Source: Pithys albifrons albifrons (Eukaryota; Chordata; Aves; Passeriformes; Thamnophilidae). From it: a stretch of 64,000 nucleotides of DNA. The stretch's first letter is position 1; the number at the start of each line of letters is the position of its first letter. The stretch spans positions 18,213,795-18,277,794 of the forward strand of contig NC_092459.1 of assembly GCF_047495875.1 (NCBI RefSeq). Direction: 5' to 3'. The notes below the pieces were generated by a model, which was not told the DNA's origin, did no database searches, and saw nothing but the letters and a program-made list of their open reading frames with translations. The position numbers and the translations under genes were made by a program. Shown piece by piece: positions 11,521 through 23,842 of this stretch.

Positions 11521-12410
11521 ATAGAATAGAATCATAGAATCATAGAATCGGTTGGGTTGGAAAAGACCTCCAAGATCATCGAGTCCAACCCTTGGTCCAA
11601 CTCTAGTCCATTTACTAGATCATGGCACCCAGCGCCACGTCCAATCTGTGTTTAAAAATCTCTAGGGATGGTGAATCCACCACTTCTCTGGGCAGCCCAT
11701 TCCAATGCCTGATTACTCTCTCTGTAAAGAATTTTTTTCTGATATCCAACTTAAACTTCCCCTGGCAGAGCTTAAGCCCGTGCCCCCTTGTTCTATTGCT
11801 GAGTGCCTGGGAGAAGAGACCAGCCCCCGCCTGGCTAGAACTTCCCTTCAGGTAGTTCTAGACAGTGATGAGGTCACCTCTGAGCCTCCTCTTCTCCAGG
11901 CTAAACAACCCCAGCTCCCTCAGCCTCTCCCCACAGGGCTTGTGCTCCAGTCCCTTCACCAGCCTTGTTGCTCTTCTCTGGACTCTCTCCAGCACCTCAA
12001 TATCCTTTCTGAACTGAGTGGCCCAGAACTGAACACAGTACTCAAGGTGTGGCCTCACCAATGCAGAGTACAGGGGAAGGATCACTGCCCTGGTCCTGCT
12101 GGCCATGCTATTTTTGATACAGGACAGGATCCCATTGGCCTGCTTGGCCACCTGGGCACAATGTTGGCTCATGTTGAGCTTCCTGTCAATTAGTACTCCA
12201 AGGTCCCTTTCTGCCTGACTGCTCTCCAGCCACTCTGTGCCCAGCCTGTAGTGCTGCATGGGGTTGTTGTGGCCAAAGTGCAGGACCCGGCACTTGGCCT
12301 TATTGAACTTCATCCCATTGGAATCAGCCCATCTCTCAAGTCTATCCAGATCCCTCTGCAGAGCCCTCCTGCCTTCCAGCAGATCTATCACTGTTAAGGC
12401 AACAGCAGGG
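11521..12410 (-). mobile_element. CR1 LINE retrotransposon, 5'-truncated
   Basis: On the minus strand this ends with the avian CR1 3' terminus: a GGTTGGACTCGATGATCTT-type segment, then repeated ATTCTATGATTCT units (seen on the plus strand as AGAATCATAGAATC at 11,521-11,550). Upstream lies the ORF2 coding tail. Recognisable similarity stops near 12,400, so about 890 bp remain, a usual length for a truncated copy. The reading frame is largely intact and the terminal repeats are well kept, which suggests a moderately young insertion. No target-site duplication was identified, as is usual for CR1. Confidence 0.93.
11615..12410 (-). pseudogene. CR1 ORF2 C-terminal fragment (post-catalytic reverse transcriptase region), one nonsense codon
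   Basis: Translation on the minus strand gives hallmark CR1 ORF2 segments in order: [93 protein letters not shown] at 11,858-11,860 interrupts the frame just after GDLITV. The same frame then continues through [25 protein letters not shown] and [12 protein letters not shown] to a second TAG at 11,615-11,617, the expected end of ORF2. The endonuclease domain and the reverse-transcriptase catalytic box are missing, because truncation falls just downstream of where the catalytic aspartates would be. It is therefore non-functional. Plus-strand open frames here are antisense shadows. Confidence 0.92.
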
Positions 12411-13904
12411 TCATGGTGTTGCTTATGTAAGACCCATGGGTAAAACAAGCTCTTAGCAGTGAAGGATTCTTCTCAGAGACATGGCTAATATTTATCTGCT
12501 TCTGGTGGCACTCCAAAGGCACCAGATACTTTACAAAATAGAAAGGAGTATCTTCTGTTGCTGGACAGCTTCTTGATGAAGTTCATTGAAATAGAGGAGA
12601 GCTAAGGCAAGGAGGAGGAAAAGGAGGCATCCCAGCTGGGAAATGCAGTTAAGCAAACCTGTATCATGTGTTGTTCCAGCTGGCTTCCAGAAAGGAAAAG
12701 CATGCTCACATATCTAAGATAAGGAACACCACAATAAGGAATGACCCCAGAAGGGCTCAGAGTTGCTTATGTGAGATCCAAGGGCACAAATTAACCTGTG
12801 GAGGCTTTTTCATCGGGCATAAAATCCATAAAACCTGTTGAAATCTCTAGTAGGATCTCCATCCTAGGAAATATTCAAAACTTGACTGCATCTATCCCTG
12901 AGTGACATGGTCTAATATCAAAGCTGGGTCTGACTTTGAGTTCTTCAAGAACTGGATCAGGTGATCTGAAGAGATACCTTTGCATGTTAAATTGTTGTGC
13001 GATTCAGTAAAAAAGGAAAGATGGCTTTATTTATTCAGCCAGATCTCAACACAAGGTCACTAGGCACCTGTTCAGATTACCTTTTGCAAGCATGGTGCCT
13101 CCAACAGCAAAGGTGGGTGCACTCTGCTCACTCCCTTGAGCAGCCATGTTTAGCACAGGGATGCAAACATACCAGAAGCATTACAGTTGTGGGGTTTGTT
13201 TATGTGTAGGGGGTGATGCATGAGAGCAAGGGAAAATCAGTCAGGTGGGACTACTTGCAGGGATAAGCCCAGGGACAGCTTTCTTCTGCTTTCTGCTGAC
13301 AAAGCACAGAATTAACAGCTTGGCTGGTCTTGGCTGAGTCAAGGACTAGGTTGGGAACTGTTTAAGACTCCACGGCTTTAAGCTAATGACCTGAATTCCA
13401 TCAAAAAACCTTGTCAGAGTGTCCAACCAGTCTCAGCACAGCAGTTGCTCTGTGCTGTCAGAGTGCAGCTCCACTTCACAAACAGTCCCCAGCCTTTGGC
13501 CACAGCATGAGCGTGCAGATGGTTATAAGGTGCAGGCATCGTGCTGAGCACATAGCGGCAGCCTAAGCTTCAATGTGGTGAAAGAAAAATGACTGTGAAG
13601 CATGAGAGCAGCAGGGAATGGCAAATGATCTCCCCAGGGGTGGATGGCAGAGGTTTGTATCCCCTGGATCTTGATCTGATGGTTCCAAGAGACACCCTGG
13701 GTCTGAGACTCAAGGGGCAAAGCTGTTGCAATCTGGACCTGGCTGCCAGTACAAGTTCCTCCTGCTACCTCTGCCCAGCCTGCCCATCCTGTCACAGCTA
13801 CTGTCTAAACAGTGGCCTGGGGCAGCAATATGACTCAGAAACAAGGCTTGTAGCTGGCTTTAAATGAGTAGCTGTCACACCAGCAATGGTGTGGAGAGTC
13901 ACTC
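12411..13904. other. Unique sequence, nothing recognised
   Basis: Mixed-composition DNA without a recognisable gene or repeat. Open frames of 90-92 codons overlap on opposite strands at 13,523-13,867 and show no domain. Confidence 0.5.
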
Positions 13905-13945
13905 TGCAGAAGAGGAAACTGAGGCAGGTTACTGATAAAGCTGAT
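13905..13945. mobile_element. Possible MIR SINE core remnant
   Basis: A 15-base string, GAGGAAACTGAGGCA (13,912-13,926), equals part of the conserved core of the ancient MIR SINE, and a GGTTA follows as in MIR. The rest is too diverged to confirm. Bird genomes contain few, old MIR copies. It could be a chance match. Confidence 0.3.
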
Positions 13946-15798
13946 TTAAAAAGGGGAAATTAATGGGTGAACCTACTCTGTGTCCAGGCAACCCCGAGAG
14001 TTCCTTGGAACACAGATACACGAATTAAAATAATAAAAATTTTAAAAATCTGCACATTACTGGTCCTGTGAAATAGTGACAGTCTGAGTTCATCTTTGAA
14101 TGAGTGCCCAGTCCCATACATGACTTTGAGGTAAAATGGCAAAAAAAGATGAGTAAGTTTTTTAGTTTCCTCACTGGAAAAATATTCCTTTAGGTCACAA
14201 AGTACTTATTTACTAAGTCAATACTATGACAGTGAGATTTACAACCACATCATTAATAACACTGATTGACAAAGAACTTCCTGAAAACTCTTTCAACTCC
14301 AGACAAACATGATATATGAACAAAAGAATGCAGTTATGGATTTAAAGATGAACGCATGTGTTTGGAGCAGCCGTGGGGAGGGAAAGGGGGAGGAGCACAT
14401 GAAAAACAGCACCTGATCTCTTTTTCCCCCTCCAGTATTGACACTGATTTGTATTTGTTTTGAAGAGTTGCTTCCTGGTTGCTGAGGGTTCTTTTGATCT
14501 CTTAGAGGATGAACTGGAAAGGGACTCATTTTTTGGAGAACTTCCACAATTCTTTACATTCAAATGGTCTTATAATAATCACATTATTTTGTCCATACTG
14601 AATGAACTAGATGGTAGTTCTCCTTGGATTTAGGTTTGTATCATCTTAAAAATTTTCCCTGTCGTCTGAATGCATCCACTCCACATCTATCCTGCAGGAA
14701 TTGTGAGGTGAAAAGGGAGACCTTGCTGAAGAAAAGTGCCATTACTACAGTGCTCCTTTTATTGAACTGATTTTGTATTTCATGAGTCTTCTGTTTGTGC
14801 CTCATAATGGCTGTGGGATTTTATATTTATTGGTACCAATGACACTTGGTCTTCTTTTTAATAAAACAATTTTCCATTGTAAAATGACCTTATGTCCAAG
14901 GAGAAAGTTTAGTAGGTCTCAGTTAATTTAGAGAATTTTTTTCTCATGAAAAGAAGGTCTAATAAACCCATTTCTTCTGCTTTTTTAAAATTCGGGATTT
15001 TTAAGGGTTTTTTTAAACTTCATAGTTTAGATTTATTTTTTAATTTTATATCATATTTAGATGCCTTTTACACTGTGCTTCCTGCCATGTGATTCTGACA
15101 TTACCAAAATATTGACTGAATATTCCAGAATATATCTTACTTAAATTGTAAAGAAACATGAAATTTAATTTACATTTTCTGGCTATCTTTAATATTAGAC
15201 TCTTTTGCAATTACCTGCAGCTGCTGAATCTACTAGTTTCTTTTATTCTGCAGGTTTATGCTGAAACTTTAAACAGTTCCTTACTAGCCCTGTTCCGGTA
15301 GATGAATATAAAAAAAAAAACCCAAAACATTTCCTCTGAAGGCAGCACCTGGGACTTTCTGTATAGTCAGCACAGAGAAGGAGCTACTTAGACCCCCTGC
15401 GGGGAGTTCTTGTGTGTCTTTCTTTTGTGCCTAGCCTGAAGAAAAGCAAGATTTGTTGAGAAGGGTTGTGGTTTTTATGGGACTAACTGCGGAGGCTTTC
15501 AGAAGCCCCAGCCTCTTTCTTGATCACCTATATAGGCAGTTTGGGTTTTGACTTTGGAGGAGAATTGCCTCATTAAGCAAGTACAGTTTAAGTCCAAACT
15601 GAATTAAAAGCCAAGTCCTGGCTGGTGGCGGCAGTAAAAACGTTGAAAACCTCCTCTGAACATGCACAGGAACTGAAGAGAAATGCACAAAGGGCTTTTA
15701 AAATAAATCCCAGGGTTTTGCCAGCCTCCTTATTTTGAGGCTCTGTCTCCTACTGTTTGAACACGTGGATTTGACAATGATATAAAAATTGTTCAGCC
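13946..15798. other. Unique AT-rich sequence, nothing recognised
   Basis: No recognisable gene or interspersed repeat. Contains A-runs and T-runs, for example the A-run at 15,311-15,320. Confidence 0.5.
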
Positions 15799-15984
15799 AT
15801 GCAATTGTGTCTTACTGTCCAGCTTGCATTCCTTCTCTCAGCTTCTCTTCTGGTAAAGCCTGTGCCTATTGCTGAAGAAGTTCTCAATAAAGTGGGTCTG
15901 CTTCACACACTACAGAGCTTGTGCTGCCATCCAAACAGACAAAGACGTCTACTGCAGCTCTGGCAAGCCGTCAGAGTATGCTGA
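15799..15984 (+). other. Small open frame with a signal-peptide-like start, unproven
   Basis: A 61-codon frame begins at an ATG with G at -3 (GCCATGC). Its first 20 residues are hydrophobic (MQLCLTVQLAFLLSASLLV), resembling a secretory signal. A possible splice donor, CTG followed by GTAAAG, lies inside the frame near 15,851. The rest resembles no family I know, and frames of this length are common here, so it is most likely non-coding. Confidence 0.1.
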
Positions 15985-18612
15985 TGAACACCTTGGATGG
16001 GGCACTTGGACTGCTGCAGGACCTGCAGGTCACCCTTGGTTCTATATTGCAGTGCTGGTGCTTGGGACATGAGCCACTCTGGGGGTGCAGCATCACACCT
16101 CCCCGGCAGCAGTGTGGGACCAAGGACGGCTCCTCCTGAGCCACAGAAAAAGATTAAGTGAAGTCACCTGTGTGCGTCTGGTTGATAAGGAAAGCAGAAG
16201 GCTCAAGCAGGGAGCATAGACAGTGAGGAAGGGGATACAGGAGAAGACAGTCATTCCAATGTGGTGACAGAGACAGCCTTTGCTGGGACAAGGGGGTTTG
16301 AGGCCCCTCCTATAGGTATGTGGCATAGCTAGAGTAGCACCTACTCTGTGTGGTGGCTGTGTAGTACATTCACCTTGAGGAACCATTGTCTAAACCACAT
16401 CCATGTTGGAGGCCCTATAGGTGTGCAGTGTCATGCAAGTGTTCAGAAAAGGGCAATACCAGCCCCAAAGAGCCTTGGAATAAGTTACACTGGGTAGGGT
16501 GGAAAATAGAAGTGGGAAGGGGAAAAAGAAATGTCCAGAATGATGTATGTGGAGGCAGGGTAGATTTGGGAAGTGGGACTCAAATCTTCTGATTTTCTTT
16601 AATGATAATGTTCTCTGAAAAATAAAAAAGAATGAAGTTAGCTGCACTCCGTCTCCACCTGTCTTCTCCCTCTTTCTGCTGTGCACATATAAAACACTGA
16701 GAATATTAACTACATGGCAGAGGTATCACCAAGTTAATGACTGTATCAATACTGATATATGTAAGAAAACCAGAAGTAAGTCACCAGCATAACAGCACAG
16801 CACAAGTGAGCCCCTGTGATGCTATTCTGCCCAAACATCTACACCTATCTGTTTGGGTTAGATTTTGTATGTGTGAATAGGTGCACATTGATCAGACTTG
16901 GGTGGGGACTGATGGGCTGGGGAAAGGCTGGTGCAGCCAGGGCACTCCCGGGCAGGCACACCTAAGGCATCTCACTGTCCTGGGTAGAGCTGCACACTCA
17001 TGGCACCCATGCTGGAGCCAGTGGCAATGTTGTGGGAAATCCACTAGATGTAGATACAGCGTTAGAATGTCACTGATCCCGGAAAATGTGGAATCTGTCT
17101 TCAAGGGAAAATTACCTTTCAGTGCCATGAGAGGGGGCAGGTGTTTCTGAACAGAAACTAAAAGCCTTTTGATTATAATGAACTTACGTTTTGTAACAAT
17201 AACAAGTGTGTTGTTTAAGGATCTTCTAATGACGTCTTAGTTATTTCAACCTGGTGTTTTAGAAAAGCTTTCTTTGCTCTGTTGCATTATGGTTAAGTGC
17301 CACCAAATGTCATATTATCTTCCTAAGATTGCCCTCATTCACCCCCCAAAGCTCCTGCCCCCTTGCAACATGGTCACTGAGTTTTGTTACGCAGCTCACC
17401 AGGGCAGTGCTGGCGGCAGCTCATGTCACAGGGAACATTAATGTGCTCTTGGGTGAGAGTAAAATATTGTGAAATAAATGATAGGTAAATAATGCTTCTG
17501 TCCTGAGGTAATGAGGCTCTTTTTTTGAATGCAGATGAAGAATTCATCAAAAGAAGAAGGCTAATGTAAACTTCTGTTTAAATGGTGCATGAGAATCTCT
17601 GCCTGGTTGTACTCTGCCTCGTGCAATAGGGCAGAGCATCAGCTAATGTAAATCCTTCAGAGCTACAGCAAGGTATAGTAGCACTGGACCATGAACATCC
17701 ATGGGGCTGGCATGGACAAGGAAAATGTGCTGTAGGAAAAGCACCCTGCTTGCAATGGGACAGGTAAAAGAAATAAAAGTCTAATCCCGAGGGCTTGTTA
17801 GAAGCAGGTCCACTTTCTCTCTGAAAGGCACTCACTGTTCATATTCTCCATTTATTTTCCAATGAAATACAAAGTTAGGGTAGCAAGTTTGCCCTGCAGC
17901 ACTTTCCTAGTATCTGAAGAGTAGCAGAAAAGAACATCTAGAGAGGAATGAAAAAATAAAATCATTAGCCAACTAGTAATCTTCTTAAAGATAAGAGAGG
18001 AAGCAAAGAGGAAAGGCTGCCTGCAGGCTAATGGTGTTTGCAAGGAGTTGAGCACTCAGGGAGACTCAGAATGAAGAAAATTGGTAATTTTCAAAGGCAA
18101 ACATCAGATTCAGTGATAACAACGAATCAACAAATGAAAATGCAATTAAAATAGAATCCAATAAATAACTATTGAAAGACATTTTGCAGTCTCCTTATGC
18201 CTGCTGATACCTGGTGCCAAGGGCAGTCCCATCATATTCTTGAACACAGGCATCACAGCTCCACACCACCAGCTCAAACAAGGCCAGGAGGCAGGTTTGA
18301 GCAATGTCCCACCAATTATACAGGTGTTTAATGGTTAACAGGTTTCCAGGTGGTATTTTGATGTATGATAGATAAAATTTTCCCAAATCCTTCTAGAGCA
18401 AGGTTTGAGAGAAGCCACATGCGAGAGCCAGTTCCCAGCAGACAGTATGGGTGTCATTGCATCAGGCTGTTTCCCTCTGCTCTGTCCTCCAACCTGTGCC
18501 TGGGCTTTGCACCCACAAATGCCTCCACATGCCAGCACACCACACTGCAGACTTCGCAAACCAACCACCACCCTCCTACCAGATTGAGGACAAAACTGTC
18601 ACGTTTTTCACA
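15985..18612. other. Unique sequence, moderately GC-rich in places
   Basis: No gene recognised. 15,950-16,140, 16,880-17,060 and 18,390-18,600 are richer in G+C, so overlapping open frames appear in several frames and on both strands. Such overlap is typical of stop-poor noncoding DNA, not of an exon. Confidence 0.5.
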
Positions 18613-18642
18613 TTTATCCCAGACACTTTTATCTGGGATAAA
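18613..18642. repeat. Perfect 11-bp inverted repeat (hairpin), 8-nt loop
   Basis: TTTATCCCAGA at 18,613-18,623 is exactly complementary to TCTGGGATAAA at 18,632-18,642, with the 8-base spacer CACTTTTA. The stem is too short for a microRNA precursor, and the flanks do not extend it. It could form a cruciform, a structured RNA element or a palindromic protein site, or be a chance palindrome. Confidence 0.85.
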
Positions 18643-20019
18643 ATCAACCTTCCAGGTATATAATATAGAATAATGATGACACAGGGACCCAAGACAAGGT
18701 GCTGAGGAGATGCAGGGCAAGCACTGCGTAAAGCACCGAAGATGCTTCTTAACCTTCAGGCCAAGGAGACCAGTTTCCCAACCTGTTTTAATTAGCTAGG
18801 CAGAGCTTTAAATCCCAGTGAGGAAATGTACGGTTGCTTTGTAAATTGCCTGGTGGCAATAAAGAGATGCACATGAATAAACTGTGCTCTATGTACAGAC
18901 TACAAAGCAGGGATTTGGGTATAGTAGGAAATGTTTCTCAGTCTTGAGTTGGGGTGGACCTGCCTCACCCACACTGAGCCGTGTGCAAGCAGCTGCCTGG
19001 CAGCAAGTCAGGTCACAGAGTGGAAACTGCCCCTCATACCTCAAGCCAGACTCCTCATTGCACAAGCTGAAAGGTCTCTGGGAAGCATGAGCCACCAACG
19101 CCAGTTGGGTTTTTATCATTAAATGGCTTTGGAAAGAAGTACTTTTTCACAAAACAAAACTCTTTGCAATGCAATAAGATTTTTTTAATTTTGTAAAAGT
19201 GTTGAGCTACTTAATTTTTTTCATCCAATATTTTGACATAGTGTAACTAAAATAACTGCTAAAATGTTTACCTGCTAAATCTGAGTCTCTGATAAATCAA
19301 TGGAAAAGACATTAAGAAACGCTATGACAACATCTTCACAAGGAAGCACAAAGAATAATAGCCACAATAAGTGACAATCAGAGAATTTAATTCAGTTTGA
19401 AATGTTTGGAATCTCAACACTTACCTTGTAACAACAATATTTTTCAACAAGTTATTCTCAGACCTGCTTTCAGGAGTTATTCACATGCTCAGTGTTTGCT
19501 GTTGCCTTCAAAGATTATAATCTCATTCAAGCAGAGACTCATCTTCTCCAATGTTTGCAAAGCACTTGCACAACTTTGAATGTCACTGGAGTTAGAAGCA
19601 ATAGATCCATCAACACAAAGAGCAAGCAGAAGATAAAAAGAAAAAAAGTCTTCAAACTGCATTTGAGTGAAAACACATGTTTATATACATTTCCAGAATG
19701 GAAAGATAAAGTTGGATAATATAATCCAAGATCCATGTAATAATACCATTTAGCATCTTGCAAAGCTCTGGGCTAGCTGTGGGAAGAAGTACACGAGCAC
19801 ATTGCGTCTGTGCCTGTACTTGTGCAGCAACAGTGTGCGTGTACAGCCCTGAGCTCTGCTTAGTGTGGAGCAAGGAGGTGACTGGGCTGGCTATGCAGGC
19901 TCACCATGGGGTCCTCAAATGACTAACACTACCCAGACCCCCCGCCTCTGTTTCCCCCACTCTCGTTGCCTGGGCTAAACTGTTTATGGCTTCAACATTG
20001 TGTGTGGCTTGTTCATTGC
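18643..20019. other. Unique AT-rich sequence, nothing recognised
   Basis: No recognisable gene or interspersed repeat. Short overlapping open frames occur on both strands near 18,890-19,120. Confidence 0.5.
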
Positions 20020-20119
20020 AAAAAACCAAACCAAACCAAAACAAACAAACAAAAAAACCCAATGAAAAACAACAAAAATAACCCAAACCCAAAACCAAAA
20101 AACCAACAACCAAAAAAAA
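20020..20119 (-). repeat. AC-rich low-complexity tract (GT-rich on minus strand)
   Basis: About 100 bp consist almost only of A and C, with repeated AAACC and AAAC units. It is the reverse-strand counterpart of the GT-rich tract at 10.5 kb. Confidence 0.85.
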
Positions 20120-23100
20120 AGACAGACATTGCCTGTTATAATGTACTTACTGCAGGAGGGTTTGACCTGTATGTGAACTGAAGCGCATGGCTAAGGAAAG
20201 AACATTCACATACACAAAACCTACATCTACGACATTTATGAAGTTGACTGTGCCTTTCCTGAAAAGCTTCAGGGATTCAAAAGTGAGAAACATTAAAACA
20301 TGAGCAACAGGGAGCTTTTATGGGGTTCAGTGCTGTGTCATGCATCAAAGACCTAGCCAAGAAGTCCTAAGCCATATAAATGCCATGCTTCACTTGGATT
20401 AATACACCCTCTGTCTCACAGGGGCTGGAAGGCAATTCAGGTATCTTGGTGCACTGCTGCAATATGCTGGGTGGACATACACTACTATTTAAGAGGGGAA
20501 GGATTGGATGGAGAAAGCTATGTAATTTACTTGAGATCCAAAAAATACCTGTGGTGGAGCCAGTCTCCCAAATAGCAATGCACCCAATGCACTCATGCAC
20601 CCCATCTTCCCTATGTGTCTGTGTAACACCCAGAGGGAGAAGGGGAGAGGTCAGCAAAGCACCCAGCAAAGACGAAGAATACACTGACACCTGCTCTGCA
20701 AATTAAACAGTTGGTACTTGAAAACTATGCTTACAATTTGGTGACAATGTCCTCAGTGCTCCAAACACCTTCAGAGACATCATCCTCAGCCTAATCTTTT
20801 AAACCTGATGGTAAACAGGCAGGAGAGCTCAGTTCTTTACTTTGTTTTGTTAATGAGATCCAGCACATAGAGAACCCTCCTACTTTTCCTGATCATTTGT
20901 CAAATATGTCAATGTCTTATCTGCTACTCAGAGCAGAAAACATCCAAACGTCATTAAAGCCTGCCCTTACTGTACAGGAACAACTGCTTGATGGAGGAGG
21001 TCACAAGGGCAGAGGGAGCTTTTATATATTGCCAGGTGAACAACTGAAACAGCACCAACTGGCAGGAGACAAATTTCAACTTGTGACATAAGATGCACAG
21101 AATGGGATATAGTTACTGTGCTACTGAGACAAAGAGAACAGATATAAGGGATAAAACTAATGGTTTCAGCAGAAATTGTGGAGCAAAAGACCAGAGGTCC
21201 CTTGGCTGGGGCCACCAGGGCAGGAGTGTTTACAGCTGGTGGGTGCAGTATTCCCCAGTCCTTGACTCAGGCCAAGGACCCGGGGCTAAAATAAGTTTAT
21301 TGAGGTGAGACTACAAACAATTTTCAGCTTGCTTTCTCCTCCACCACGCCACAGCCTTCTCATCCAAGGACCTGCATTGCTTCATGCAGTGCAATTTTGA
21401 ATGTGCATTCATTTTCCCAAATTCAGTAAGCTTTGGGCTGTGTTTTTTTTTAATTTTTTTTGGAAATTTAACAGTGTTGTTCTGAGTATGGCTGCCTCTC
21501 ATAAACATGAACTCTTGAGTACAAAGGACTGGATTATATCCACCACAACCTGCCATTCCTAAGTACAGTTAGCTTCTTTCACTCTAATTCCAAAATATGC
21601 ATCCTGTTGTGCAGTATTAATTCTTTTTTTTTTTTTTTTGCATGAAGTGTGTAACAGATATGGTATACAGATTAAAAAATACCAAACAATTACAAACCAC
21701 TCATTCAGTTTTCCTGGAGAGGTTTCATATGTGATGAGTCTGTCACATGTCAGTTATTCATAAAACCCCCAATGACTGAGTGTCAAGGTGGAAGAAAAAT
21801 TACTTGATGCAGAACCTCACCAATTCATGACTGAAACCTGTGGCAGTCGCAGTATGGAGGAGACCCCATTTCAGCAACCTTTTCAGCATGTCTATGTACA
21901 GACAGCTGGAGCTTTCCAGCCCTCCCACAAGCACTGGGACCTTCTCTTCCCACCTTCCCACTGCCTGTAACCCTTCTTCCTCTTCTTCACTCTGCATTAT
22001 TTTTTGCCCTTCCCTGCCTGACCCCTGTCTCCTACTGGGTGCCTGCTTCTATGACTGCTGCTATGGACACCAGAGGCAAGAACGATGGGGGGAAAATCCT
22101 ACAAGGGAAGGGGAGTGACTGTGCACCATCTGCTAAGGGAAATAAAACAGGTCATCAAGGTCTTGCAACCCACCTCTGCCACTTTAATGGAAACTTTGGA
22201 TCAAATGCTGACAGGAACTCCTAGGATCCTGTTTGCAGGTGAGAGTCCTCATGAATGTTGAAGATACTGTTTAGTCCAGTTATAGAGTAACCTGAGTGGT
22301 GCTAACAGACATCAGTTGCAGGGAGTGGGGACCAGGGTCCTGAAGGCTGACACTGCTCATCATTAGTCACCAAGGTGGTGGGAATCACCAGAAATGCCCA
22401 CCACTGTAAAAAACATCACCAGAACAATCAATGTCCCCAAAATTGTGGCTCACCTTGCTAAGAAGTGTAGAAAACACACTGGTGGATATAAAGAGAAAAT
22501 AAATAAGATTGTAAATAGGAGTTGTCATTCTTTTGTCAAAACCTCTGTCTGACATGTACTGCTTAATGTCTGTGTATTTTCTTTGTATGAATGCAGCCAT
22601 ACAGTCCTTACAAAGTTCCTGAATAAAATGAAGGCATAACATGCACTACAGCATGCTGAAGATACATTGAAGATATTTACTACATTCTGCTTATGACGGT
22701 GGTGTTTCTTTAACCATCTTTATTCACAATAATTAACTGTTGCTATTGAAATTCTTTTTAGAACTAATTAAAAGTTGTTCTGTACTTCTTTAACAATGTA
22801 TTTTTAAGGCACTCAATGCTTAATACAAGTTTGCAACCTGCAGGCTCAAGTCTTGTAGAGACTCACACACATGAATAATTCATACACTAAGGAACTGTGG
22901 CAATTAACATAAGTAAAACTACTTGAAAAAAGAAAAGTAGCTCATGCTTGAATTCTTTACATGAATTGACCTTAATTTGCTCTTCAGATCTAGACTACTG
23001 TCTTATTAGGAAGCTTTCTTGTCTGATTTTTATTTATTTTATACAGGTAGGAAACACAGATTAAAAGGGTCTCCAAACTGCATTAATCTCTTAATTCAGA

Positions 23101-23759
23101 CTGAACTTTCATGACACTATGGACAGCATCATAAAACAAAGAGTTTCTCTACCTCTCTTGTTGCCCCAACATTCAATACTTTCTGTATGACTGCCAGGAG
23201 GCAGACAAGATGACTCAAATGCCATTAATGTTTACAAGATGGGACTGTGAAGCCTTAAATCAGTGAGGCTCAGCTGTCATCACATGCATTTGCATTCATA
23301 GCAAAAAAGCAAATCCCTGATAGATTTTTCTTAAACAGAGACAAAGCAGAGAAAATTTTAAAGAGCAATGAAACAGAATTCATCTGTCACATTCACAAAG
23401 TGCCATACATCTATCTTGCTGTTAAAAACTGTAGGAAAATATCTGATAACAGCAAAGCTCTCCCTGCTTACAAAGTAAACAGTGAAATATAAACCAGATT
23501 ACCTGTTATGTCAGGAATATGTAACTGTTTTTCAGGGTGGTCAGACATTTTATTCCAGAAAACCTTCACTAATTTCACTGGATTCAAGCTGTAGCAGAAT
23601 AATGGTGAGATGATGTAGCCTAAGATCCCTTTTACTTACTATGTGCTAGAGAAATGCAGAAAAAGGATGGGTCTTGCTCTCAGAAGTTACAAATTTGCCA
23701 GCTGTAGTTGTGACTTTCAGATTTTAAAGAAAATAACAAACCAACAATTTTGAAGCTTT
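20120..23759. other. Unique sequence, nothing recognised
   Basis: Single-copy-looking DNA. Open frames of 107-108 codons on opposite strands at 20,367-20,706 have no recognisable domain. A T-run lies at about 21,625-21,639. Confidence 0.5.
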
Positions 23760-23842
23760 TTGTTTTGATTTGTTTTGGGGTTTGTGGGGTTTTTTTAGGT
23801 TTCTTTTTGTTTGTTTGGGTTTTTTTTGTTTGTTTTTTTATT
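23760..23842 (+). repeat. GT-rich low-complexity tract
   Basis: About 80 bp are dominated by TTTTG, TTTG and G-runs, of the same kind as the tract at 10.5 kb. Confidence 0.8.

Noticed and set aside
11622..12193. Plus-strand open frames of 77 and 162 codons
   Set aside because: They are antisense to the CR1 ORF2 fragment and are shadows of its coding bias.
18613..18642. Hairpin as a microRNA precursor
   Set aside because: An 11-bp stem that does not extend into the flanks is far shorter than a pre-miRNA stem. The same holds for the hairpin at 60,666.
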